Positions 8,185 to 16,086 of a stretch of 64,000 bases of DNA are shown piece by piece (positions within the stretch are counted from its first letter, which is position 1; each line of letters starts with the position of its first letter). The position numbers and the translations under genes were made by a program. Under the pieces are notes generated by a model that had not been told where the DNA came from, made no database searches, and saw only the letters and a program-made list of their open reading frames with translations. The stretch is taken from positions 3,906,001 through 3,970,000 of the forward strand of contig OY729512.2 of assembly GCA_963422445.2 (NCBI GenBank). The letters run 5' to 3'. The DNA is from G963422445 sp963422445. GTDB taxonomy: Bacteria > Pseudomonadota > Alphaproteobacteria > Thalassobaculales > Thalassobaculaceae.

Positions 8185-10320
8185 TCAGGCTTCGGCATGT
8201 TTGATCAGGAGCGCGTCGACAACCGACACGCCCTGCCCCGGTCCATGCACGATGACCGGGTTGAGATCGATTTCCGCAACGATATCGTCATTGATCGAGG
8301 CAAATGTCGAAAGGCTGGATACGAGATTCAGCACAGCGTTGATATCGTATTTGCTCCCGTTCAGCAAAGCCGATCCGCGCAACCCGGCCAGCATCTCTTC
8401 GGCATCCACACGATCCAGCGGCGCCGCGGCGAATGAAACATCGCCGGATGCTTCAACGGCCGTACCGCCGAAGCCGACCATGACGACCGGGCCAAAGCCG
8501 GTACGGTTTTCGATTCCCACGATCATTTCGAGGCCGGGCGGAGCCAACGGTTGTACCAGAACGCCCAGAACCCGCGCGGTCGGATGGTACACGGCAATCT
8601 GTCGATGAAGTTTTTCGAACCCTGCTGCCGCCGCGGCACGGCCTTCAACTCCGAGCATGACTCCGCCGGCATCCGATTTGTGCAGTAGGTCGGGGGATTG
8701 GATTTTCAACGCAACAGGTTTCCCGATGGCCTCCACCGCCGCCGCGGCTTCATCGGCTGTTCTTGCCAACGTACCGCCGATGACATCGATCCCGGCATTC
8801 GCGAGCAATGTCATGGTATCAATCTCTGTGTTGATCACCGGCGCGGCGACAAGACGCTGTCGCCAGGTCGGCTCGATCTCTCTCTGCTGCCGCGGTTTCC
8901 GGCCGACGCGGACACGATTCCGAACCTCATGATAACGCGCCATCGCGACCACTGTCCGGGTGCTATTGTTCATGTTGATGAACAACGGCAAACCGGCACA
9001 CGCCAGGACATTGATCGAATCCGGATGGGGAAGCGTGTAACTCCATATGAATACCGGTTTCGCCGTAGTCGCGGCGAGATCGGCCAGTGCCTCCCTTTCC
9101 CGGGTCAGGGCGCTGGCATTGCGTGCCGATGTAATCGCAATAACGGCGTCGATACGACCCGATGCCGCGATCATTGAACTGATGCGGGCATATCCCAGGG
9201 TCCGAACCACTCCCGCTGTACCGTCGACCGGATTCTGCGACGTTCCATAACTCGGCAAATGCTTGTCGATCTCAGCGCGAGTTACGGGATCGAGCATCGG
9301 CACTTCGAGCCCCGCGGCCACGCAACTATCTGCAAGCCAACCACCGCCGCCGCCGGACGCCGTGAAGATTCCTATCCGCCGTCCGGCCGGCAGTCGATCG
9401 CCAAAATATGCAAAACCGGCAGCGATATCCACCATCTCTTCCGTATCTTGGCCTTCGATCACACCGTATCGGTCAAAGATTGCCCGATAGGTTCGGTGCG
9501 AGCCGGCGAGCGACGCGGTATGCGATGCCGCGGCGCGGATTCCGGCGTCCGAATGCCCGATCTTGGTGACGATGATCGGTTTGCCAGCGTGGAGTGCTTT
9601 TTCAGCTATTTTCGCCAGTTTTGCCGGCGTTTTCACATCTTCCATGAAGATCAGGAAGACATCCGCCTCGTCCTTGTCAATGAGATGTTCGACAACATCG
9701 AGGCTTTCGATACAGGCTTCGTTACCGGTCGTCACGATATGACTGAAGCGCAACTGTTTGGGGCGACCGCGATCATAGAACGCGAACCCCATTCCGCCAC
9801 TTTGGGCCACGACGGCAATTCGTCCAGACTTCGACCATTCGGGCACGAGAACCATGTCTTCACCCTCGACGGCAGGGCTGAAGGTGGCGCAAAGGCGTAG
9901 CTTCAAGTTTGCGAAGCCTTCCGAGTTCGGTCCGGCGATCAGCATATCGCTCCGGGCTGCGATCTCGCGTATCTGCGTCTGCAGGCCGAATCCGTCCGCC
10001 GACTCTTCCTCGGCAAATCCCGACGCGAGGATCAGTGCTGCTTTCACGCCACAGGCGGCGCAATCTTCCAAAGTCGCCGGAACGTGAACGGCGGGAATGA
10101 TCAAGATCGCAAGATCGACCTTTTCCGGTATGTCGGAGATCGCGGCATAGGCTTGGCGCCCCATGACCGTGGGTTGCGACCGGCTGACCGGATAGATCGA
10201 ACCACCGAAATCGTGGCAGTCGAGAACATGCATGATCCGGCCCCGCAGGGTATCAGTGTCATTCGATGCACCGATGACCGCCACCGACGCCGGTGATAAC
10301 AGAGGAGTAAGATCAGGCAT
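8185..10320 (-). CDS. Acetate--CoA ligase (ADP-forming)-type acyl-CoA synthetase
   Basis: 711 residues with the fused architecture of NDP-forming acyl-CoA synthetases: CoA-binding Rossmann domain at ~1-135 ('LSPASVAVIGASNDTDTLRG'), succinyl-CoA-ligase-like flavodoxin domains at ~140-450 including 'GRIAVVAQSGGMGFAFYDRG' and the phospho-His region 'ASHTASLAGSHRTYRAIFDR', and a C-terminal ATP-grasp domain at ~490-711 ('KPVALKIQSPDLLHKSDAGG', 'EMIVGIENRTGFGPVVMVGF'). It should make an acyl-CoA from a free acid with ATP going to ADP. Two acyl-CoA dehydrogenases upstream and a crotonase downstream suggest it activates the acid that those enzymes then degrade. The substrate cannot be named from sequence. 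Confidence 0.88.
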   Translation of the reverse strand: MPDLTPLLSPASVAVIGASNDTDTLRGRIMHVLDCHDFGGSIYPVSRSQPTVMGRQAYAAISDIPEKVDLAILIIPAVHVPATLEDCAACGVKAALILASGFAEEESADGFGLQTQIREIAARSDMLIAGPNSEGFANLKLRLCATFSPAVEGEDMVLVPEWSKSGRIAVVAQSGGMGFAFYDRGRPKQLRFSHIVTTGNEACIESLDVVEHLIDKDEADVFLIFMEDVKTPAKLAKIAEKALHAGKPIIVTKIGHSDAGIRAAASHTASLAGSHRTYRAIFDRYGVIEGQDTEEMVDIAAGFAYFGDRLPAGRRIGIFTASGGGGGWLADSCVAAGLEVPMLDPVTRAEIDKHLPSYGTSQNPVDGTAGVVRTLGYARISSMIAASGRIDAVIAITSARNASALTREREALADLAATTAKPVFIWSYTLPHPDSINVLACAGLPLFINMNNSTRTVVAMARYHEVRNRVRVGRKPRQQREIEPTWRQRLVAAPVINTEIDTMTLLANAGIDVIGGTLARTADEAAAAVEAIGKPVALKIQSPDLLHKSDAGGVMLGVEGRAAAAAGFEKLHRQIAVYHPTARVLGVLVQPLAPPGLEMIVGIENRTGFGPVVMVGFGGTAVEASGDVSFAAAPLDRVDAEEMLAGLRGSALLNGSKYDINAVLNLVSSLSTFASINDDIVAEIDLNPVIVHGPGQGVSVVDALLIKHAEA

Positions 10321-10333
10321 GGTTCCGCTTAAA

Positions 10334-11494
10334 TCAACGCAAGCCTAAACCGCGGGCAATGATTCCACGAAGAACCTCGGTCGTGCCGCCCTGGATGGTG
10401 AGTTTCGGCGCTATGGTTGTCGCGAACTGCAGCACCTCGTCGAAACTGGCCCGGTTTCCGGGCTCGGGTTCGGCGAATGCTGAAAGATCCCGCGCTTTGG
10501 CCGGCAGGGATTGCTCCCAGAGTGTCCCCATATCCTTCACGATGGATCCCTCGAGAATCGGCTCCTTGCCGGCCTGGAGCATGCCGTTTACGGATACCGA
10601 CATGCGCCGAAGGGTATGGACTTGCGCCACCAGACGGCCGATTCCTTCTGCCGCTCGAAGATCCGGTGCCGTCCCGAGCACGCGAACCAGCTCGGTCAGG
10701 ACGTAATAGGTTTCCAGAAACCGCTCCGGCCCGCTCCGCTCGTAAGCAAGTTCGCTCGTTGCCTGCTTCCATGCGCCGTCAACCTCTCCGAGAACATGAT
10801 CCTCCGGGATGAACAAATCTTCGAAGACGACCTCGTTGAATTCATGTTTTCCGGCCATGTTGGGAACCGGATTCATCGTAATTCCGGGCTTTTTCAGATC
10901 GACCAAAAATTGCGTAAGGCCGTGTCTGCGGTTTTCTTTGGTTGGCGGCGATGTCCTGAACAGTCCGATCATGTAGTCGGACTGATGCGCATTCGATGTC
11001 CAAAGCTTGGTACCGTTGACCAGATAACCGCCGTCGCAAGATGTGGCTCGGGTGCTCGCGGCAAACAGGTCCGACCCGGAATTCGGTTCGCTCATGCCGA
11101 TACAGAAACAGCATTCGCCACGGGTGATGGCTGGCAGGATCGATTGCTTGACGGGTTCGTCGGCGTATTTGAGGAGAACCGGGCCGCTTTGCCGGTCCGC
11201 GGTGAAGTGAGCGCCCACCGGAGCATTGGCGACCCGAAATTCCTCGGTCACGACGTAACGTTCGAGAAAGCTTCGTTTCCTGCCGCCGTATTTCTTCGGC
11301 CATGTCATACCGATCCAGCCTCTGGCGCCGACTCGTCTGCTGAATTCACGATCGAAACCACTCTTCATGACGGTTGTCAGTGGATCAAACCCGCCATTGG
11401 CGACTTCTTCCCTGAGAAAATCGCGAACCTCGAGACGAAGCTCTTCGGCTTCGGGCGGCAAACGGATCGGATCGAAATTAATGGCTTGTGACAT
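10334..11494 (-). CDS. Acyl-CoA dehydrogenase (large member of a pair)
   Basis: 386 residues from ATG 11494. That start is chosen over 11539 because it has GGA upstream and avoids overlapping the preceding gene, which ends at 11515. The acyl-CoA dehydrogenase fold is clear: 'CFCIGMSEPNSGSDLFAAST' (FAD/substrate loop), 'GTKLWTSNAHQSDYMIGLFR', 'GITMNPVPNMAGKHEFNEVV' and the C-terminal 'TIQGGTTEVLRGIIARGLGL'. The 'ELAYERSGPERF' segment lies where subclasses place their catalytic acid. The adjacent, shorter dehydrogenase at 11515 suggests a two-gene heteromeric enzyme of the type known from steroid side-chain degradation (alpha2beta2 FadE pairs). That pairing is inference from gene order and size. 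Confidence 0.9.
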   Translation of the reverse strand: MSQAINFDPIRLPPEAEELRLEVRDFLREEVANGGFDPLTTVMKSGFDREFSRRVGARGWIGMTWPKKYGGRKRSFLERYVVTEEFRVANAPVGAHFTADRQSGPVLLKYADEPVKQSILPAITRGECCFCIGMSEPNSGSDLFAASTRATSCDGGYLVNGTKLWTSNAHQSDYMIGLFRTSPPTKENRRHGLTQFLVDLKKPGITMNPVPNMAGKHEFNEVVFEDLFIPEDHVLGEVDGAWKQATSELAYERSGPERFLETYYVLTELVRVLGTAPDLRAAEGIGRLVAQVHTLRRMSVSVNGMLQAGKEPILEGSIVKDMGTLWEQSLPAKARDLSAFAEPEPGNRASFDEVLQFATTIAPKLTIQGGTTEVLRGIIARGLGLR

Positions 11495-11514
11495 CTGGGA
11501 TTCCGGTCGGCTGG

Positions 11515-12579
11515 TTAACGTGAAGCGAGCAACGGCCAAAGTTCATCGGCTCCGTTCCTGGCGACAAATTCGCCGAGACGGACCGCCCATTCGCTTTCGC
11601 TGCCAAAATCGTCCCGCCACGACCAAAGACGCTGGGTGTAACGGTGGAGAATATGGTCAGCGGTAAAGCCGATGGCGCCATGCACCTGGTGAGCGATTGC
11701 GGCACCCCGTCCGGCCGCCTCCCCGGCCCGGATCTTGGCTGCCGCGATTTCAAAAAACACCGGTTCGTCCAACCGAACAGCATTCCCTATGGCGTCCGCG
11801 GCCGAACTGGCGGCAGCAACGGCCGCCGCCGCCTCTCCGGCCAGTTCCGCGAGATTGTGCTGAACCGCCTGAAACCGAGCGATCGGTCGTTCAAACGCGA
11901 CTCGCTCTTTTGAGTAGGCGGTAGCGATATCGAGGATCGCTTGTAAAGCCCCGCCGATCTGTATGGCCCGGATCGCCGCCCCCATCAACATTGCACTGTC
12001 GGCGTCAAAACCGTCCGGCAGCGCACCGATGGCTGTCGGTCTGACCCCATCGAAAATGACATGATCGCGGCCATCGCCGGACAGCCCCGGCGCGGTCTGA
12101 ACCGCGCAATCGCCAGACGTCACCTGAACGACACAGGGCTGGCCGTCTCGTTCCGCAACGGCCACGATCAAAGCGGCCGATGCGGCGAAAGGAACGCCAG
12201 ATGCGCGGCCTGCAAGAACCCCATCATCGTCAAGGATAATCCGGTCGCGCGAACGCGCCGGGGCCACCGTCATGACATTTGTCGGGACATCAAGGCCCGC
12301 GGCGCTCAGCAGCCAGCCCGCAAGCAGTGTTTCGCCGAGCGGCACCGGAGCCGCAAAACGGCCAGAAACGGAGAGAATGTCGAAACCATCGACGATCGCG
12401 GCACCGCTGCCGCCCCGATCTTCCGAGACCCACGCAAGTGTCAGGCCGGAGTCTTCAAGCGCCGTCCACAGATCCGTTTTCCAATGGTTATCCTCCCGCG
12501 CGTTCACGGTTTGCGGATCGCAGAGATCCCGAAAGATCCGCGTGGTGGCGTCGATCAGAAGGGATTCGCTGTCGGACAT
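11515..12579 (-). CDS. Acyl-CoA dehydrogenase family protein (small member of a pair)
   Basis: 354 residues, shorter than the usual ~380-400. The N-terminal helical domain is recognisable ('LAWVSEDRGGSGAAIVDGFD'), the middle beta domain is diverged and lacks the 'MSEPxxGSD' FAD loop, and the C-terminal domain keeps 'AYSKERVAFERPIARFQAVQ' and 'AIAHQVHGAIGFTADHILHR'. Loss of the FAD loop with retention of the C-terminal motifs is typical of the beta subunit of heteromeric acyl-CoA dehydrogenases. First gene of the minus-strand cluster, 20 bp upstream of its partner. The promoter should lie in 12580-12860. Confidence 0.85.
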   Translation of the reverse strand: MSDSESLLIDATTRIFRDLCDPQTVNAREDNHWKTDLWTALEDSGLTLAWVSEDRGGSGAAIVDGFDILSVSGRFAAPVPLGETLLAGWLLSAAGLDVPTNVMTVAPARSRDRIILDDDGVLAGRASGVPFAASAALIVAVAERDGQPCVVQVTSGDCAVQTAPGLSGDGRDHVIFDGVRPTAIGALPDGFDADSAMLMGAAIRAIQIGGALQAILDIATAYSKERVAFERPIARFQAVQHNLAELAGEAAAAVAAASSAADAIGNAVRLDEPVFFEIAAAKIRAGEAAGRGAAIAHQVHGAIGFTADHILHRYTQRLWSWRDDFGSESEWAVRLGEFVARNGADELWPLLASR

Positions 12580-12864
12580 CGATCATCGCAGGTTCTGTTT
12601 GCTCCGCCGCACCATACAGCCCGCTAACAATCGCGGCTATCACGTCGGCGATATACGGCAAAGTTCTGCAGGCTACCAGAAATATCCAGCGCCAATCAGC
12701 GTTTAAAATGACAATAACCCACTGATAACACGAAATTTCTTTCATTCAGTGCAGGCTGCCCGAATTCACTCCAAAGATTTGCGGAAGCACTCCGTAACCG
12801 GAGTTGGCTGTCTCGCCGTCACCTCCTGCCAGCCATGTCGCCCGCAACTCCTGCACTCCTGCGG
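12580..12864. other. Intergenic region upstream of the catabolic operon
   Basis: About 285 bp with no gene. It must contain the promoter of the minus-strand acyl-CoA dehydrogenase operon, but no convincing -35/-10 pair or operator could be fixed. A small hairpin (CTCCG...CGGAG, 12790-12803) lies near the transposon end at 12865. Confidence 0.4.
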
Positions 12865-12889
12865 TAACCCTTCGGGTCCCGGGGGATCG
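12865..12889 (+). repeat. Left terminal inverted repeat of the IS66-like/DUF4338 element
   Basis: A 25-bp sequence repeated in perfect inverted orientation at 16056-16080. It contains the self-complementary ACCC-TTC-GGGT, so each end could itself form a tight hairpin. Confidence 0.9.
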
Positions 12890-12947
12890 TAGCCTCCCAC
12901 TGGTTTTTCACTGGTAACTAGTTCGCGCCTGCGCTACCGTCTCGCGC

Positions 12948-15115
12948 ATGGCGGTTCTCGACGAGGATTTCGGCACCGACCTGACGCCGTCCGGGGGCGT
13001 CTACACCCTGTGGTCGCTTCCCATCGTGGTGCCGATGCGCGAGCCGCTCGACTGGGCGTCTCTGCTCGAAGAGGCGGAGGCGCGCGTCGAGGAGGAACGG
13101 GACCGCGCGAATGTGGCGAAGTTGCGCCGCGAGGAACTGCGCCGGTCGGAGAGGGACGCCCGAGCGCTTGCGAACTCGCTGACGAGGCAGCTCGACACCT
13201 GCCGGTTCAAGCTCAAGGCAGCCGTGCCGAAGACCGCATCGCGGGCCACGAAGGCGTTGGAGCGCAGGGTCGAGTCCCAGGACGCCGAGATCGCCGATCT
13301 TCTCCTCTCGTTGCGCCGGTCTCACGAGCGCCAGGAGCGGATCGAAGTACGCCACCAGGACGAGATCAACTGGCTGAAGCAGGACATCGACCGAGAGCGC
13401 TCGCGGATCGCGAAGGTGTACCGCGAGGGCGAGCGGATGGCCGAGTGGCTGCGCAAGCAGTTCGACCGGCAGCTCGCGGCGGCCAAGCGCCGGGTGGAAG
13501 CTCGGGAGGGCACGATCGCGTGGCTGCGCGAACGCAACGCCCGGATGCGGGCGGCGATCGTGCGGGCCACGGAGTTGATCGCGTCGCTGCGAGAGAAGAA
13601 TGCCTGGCTGCGCGCCGAGGTACGGGATCTGACAGACGAGAACGCGGCGCTGGCCTCGCAGGTCGAGACACTGCAAGCCCAGTTCGACAAGCTGCGCTCG
13701 ACCCGGAGCGTCCTGTCGAAGGCGCTCTACGGTAGCAAGAGCGAGCGGCAGAAGAAGCCGGGCACCGGGCGCAAGCGCGGCCAGCAGCGCGGCACCGCCG
13801 GACACGGTCGCACCCAGCGCCCCGGCCTCGAGAAGAAGAAGGAACGGCGCGACCCGCCGAAGGAAGCGCGCGTCTGTCCGCGTTGCGGCAAGCCCTATGT
13901 CGCCAACGGCGAGCGATACACCACTCTCTTCGAAATCGATGTCGAGGCCTACGAGAACACCATCGTTCGGTCGCGCTGGCGCCGGACCTGCGAGTGCGCG
14001 TCCTCGCCGCGCGAGGTGACCGCGCCTGCGGTGACGCGGCTGTTCGATACCACGCCCTACGGGATCAGCGTCTGGGCGTGCATGCTCTACGAGCGCTTCG
14101 CCTGCCTGCGCCCGCTGTGCCGGGTCGCGGCCTGGATGGCCGACATGGGGCTGGCGATCTCGCCGGGGACACTGGCCGACAGCATCAAGCGCTTCGTGCC
14201 GCTGTTCGAGCCCCTGGCCGAGGCGATCCTCGCGCACCAGAACGAGGCGGCGCTGCGCCATGCCGACGAAACATCCTGGCGCGTTCAGGCGTATCGCGAG
14301 AAAGGCCGGTCGAGCCGCGCCTGGTTGTGGATATCGGTCAGCGACGACGCAGTCTACTTCCACATCGACCCCCTCGCGCAGTGCCGAGGTCGCGATGAAG
14401 CTGTTCGGTTCGGTCAAGGATACCCGTGGTCCTGGTCTGCGACCGGCTCTCGACCTACAAGCGGCTGGCTCGCGAACTCGCCGGCAAGGTGATCCTCCAG
14501 TGGTATTGGGTCCACCAACGTAGATCCTTTATCGACCGTGCCGCCGGCCATGTGCGGCTCAGGCGCTGGCGCCAGAGATGGATCGCGCGGATCGCGCTGA
14601 TCTACCGGCTGAACGATGCGCGGCTGGAGCATTACGACCCTGCTCACCCTCTCGAACGACAGTCGCCGGCGTTCGATATCGCGCACGTCAGGCTGAAGAA
14701 GGCGGTCGACGAGCTGTTCGCGGACGCCGAAGCGGAACTGGCCGGGCTGACGGACAAGGCGCGCAGGACCAAGCCGCTGCGATCGCTGGTCAAACACCGC
14801 GAGGGATTATGCGTCTTCGTCGACAAGCCCTTCGTGCCCATGGACAACAACCGCGGCGAGCTCGGCCTGCGCGGTCTGGTCATCGGGCGCCGATTATGCT
14901 TCGGTTCGGACAGCGAGAAAGGCGCCGGGTTCACGGCGACGATGTACTCGGTGGCTGGCACGCTGGCGATCAACGGCATCGACGTCCGGCGCTGGCTCCG
15001 CGAATGGCTGACCGCGTGTGCGGAGAACGGCGGCAAGCCGCCGGACGACCTGTCGCCCTGGCTGCCGTGGTCGATGAGCGAGGCGCGCCGGCGCGAACTC
15101 TCGGCGTTGGCATGA
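12948..15115 (+). pseudogene. IS66-like (TnpC-type) DDE transposase, two frameshifts
   Basis: The N-terminal ~270 residues are a long Arg/Glu-rich coiled coil, followed by 'LSKALYGSKSERQ' (the IS66 'LFGRRSEK' region), a Lys/Arg-rich linker, and a zinc-finger-like 'CPRCGKPY...CEC' segment. The DDE core follows: 'ALRHADETSWRVQAYREKGR' (first Asp, ~14255), 'VLVCDRLSTYKRLARELAG' (second Asp, ~14430) and 'MDNNRGELGLRGLVIGRR' (Glu, ~14840). Reading shifts frame near 14385 and again near 14410-14425, exactly between the first and second catalytic Asp, so the protein as written is split. The shifts are close together and could be one local indel cluster. The stop overlaps the DUF4338 start (ATGA). 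Confidence 0.85.
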
Positions 15116-15993
15116 CCGGCGCGGTCGAGTGCCGCTACTACGGCCGAGACTTCACCGCCGAGGAAATGGCGCTGCTGCGCGCGCTCATAGCGTGTCCCAC
15201 ATCGCTCTCTCGCCGGGCCCTGTCGATCGAGTTCTGCAAGCGCATCGGCTGGCTCAAGCCCGACGGCGGGCTCAAGGACATGATGGCCCGCGTCACCATG
15301 CTCGCCATGCACCGCGACGGCCTCATCGAGCTGCCGCCGCCCAGGTGGCAGCGGGGACGGCCCAGGCCCGTCGTCTTCGGACCCGACACCGAGCCGCCGC
15401 TGTTCCCGGCGCCGACCACCCTCGACGAGGTCCGCCCACTCGACTTCCGCACCGTCGTACACAGCACCCGGGAGGGCCGGCTCTGGAACGAGTTCATCGC
15501 CCGCTACCACTACCTCGGATACAAGCCCCTCGTCGGCGCCCAGATGCGCTACGCCGTACATGACCGAAGCGGCTGGCCGCTCGCCATGCTCGGCTTCTCC
15601 ACCGCAGCCTGGAAGCTCGCCCCGCGCGACAACTTCATCGGATGGACTCCCGAGTTGCGCGAGAAGAACCTCCCGCTCGTGGTCGACAATCCGAGATTCC
15701 TGATATTGCCGTGGATCGAAATCCCCAACCTCGGCTCGCACATCCTCGCCATCGTGCGCCGGCGCCTGCCCGGGGACTGGACCGAGCGCTACGCCACCAC
15801 CCCCGTGCTGATCGAAACCTTCGTCGAAACCCCGCGCTACACCGACGCCGTCTACCGGGCGTCGGGCTGGGCCCGCGTCGGGACCACCCAGGGCCGTGGG
15901 CGCTACGACAGGCACACGAAACGAGCCCAGCCGAAAAAGGACATCTGGCTCCGCCCCCTGCGAAGAGATTGGAAACGCACCCTCAATCGGTAG
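15112..15993 (+). CDS. DUF4338 / DruA-family protein carried by a transposon
   Basis: 293 residues, intact. The DUF4338 core spans ~95-285: 'LWNEFIARYHYLGYKPLVGA', 'LGFSTAAWKLAPRDNFIGW', 'NPRFLILPWIEIPNLGSHIL', 'RRRLPGDWTERYATTPVLIE', 'YRASGWARVGTTQGRGR' and a closing 'KKDIWLRPL'. DruA proteins with this domain belong to Druantia anti-phage systems, but none of the other druantia genes is nearby. Instead the gene is translationally coupled to an IS66-like transposase inside the same inverted repeats. I infer a role in transposition (DNA binding, target choice or regulation) rather than defence. The same core is fused to IS4-type transposases at 43.2 and 51 kb in this window. Confidence 0.85.
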   Translation: MTGAVECRYYGRDFTAEEMALLRALIACPTSLSRRALSIEFCKRIGWLKPDGGLKDMMARVTMLAMHRDGLIELPPPRWQRGRPRPVVFGPDTEPPLFPAPTTLDEVRPLDFRTVVHSTREGRLWNEFIARYHYLGYKPLVGAQMRYAVHDRSGWPLAMLGFSTAAWKLAPRDNFIGWTPELREKNLPLVVDNPRFLILPWIEIPNLGSHILAIVRRRLPGDWTERYATTPVLIETFVETPRYTDAVYRASGWARVGTTQGRGRYDRHTKRAQPKKDIWLRPLRRDWKRTLNR

Positions 15994-16055
15994 AATCACA
16001 CCCTGGCGTGGTCGGGCTGGTGTGAGCATGCCAACAAGCGGATAACCGTCTCCTC

Positions 16056-16080
16056 ATCCCCCGGGACCCGAAGGGTTACC
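16056..16080 (-). repeat. Right terminal inverted repeat of the IS66-like/DUF4338 element
   Basis: The perfect inverse of 12865-12889. It ends 6 bp before the stop codon of the neighbouring minus-strand ATPase gene (16087-16089), so that gene's transcription may be terminated within or beyond the transposon end. Confidence 0.9.
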
Positions 16081-16086
16081 CAACCG

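Larger units (their letters stand above)
12865..16080 (+). mobile_element. IS66-like transposon carrying a DUF4338 (DruA-family) gene
   Basis: A 3.2-kb element bounded by perfect 25-bp inverted repeats (12865-12889 and 16056-16080) that begin GGTAACCCTTCGGGTCCC. It holds an IS66-like DDE transposase, broken by two frameshifts, and directly behind it an intact DUF4338 gene whose ATG overlaps the transposase stop. The usual small IS66 accessory genes TnpA and TnpB are absent. The flanking 8 bp on the two sides do not match (ACTCCTGC and CAACCGTC), so the target duplication is lost, of another size, or the flanks have changed. The right end lies 6 bp from the stop of the AAA-TOPRIM gene. Confidence 0.85.

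Noticed and set aside
12918..14417. Long open frame on the minus strand opposite the IS66-like transposase (and similar long frames at 37902-39338, 9259-9900 and elsewhere)
   Set aside because: In DNA this GC-rich, antisense frames stay open by codon bias. Their translations are low-complexity Arg/Ala/Leu/Gly text without domains, and the opposite strand holds a recognisable protein.
15112..15993. A Druantia defence system
   Set aside because: Only the DruA-family gene is present. No helicase or other Druantia components lie nearby, and the gene is inside transposon inverted repeats.
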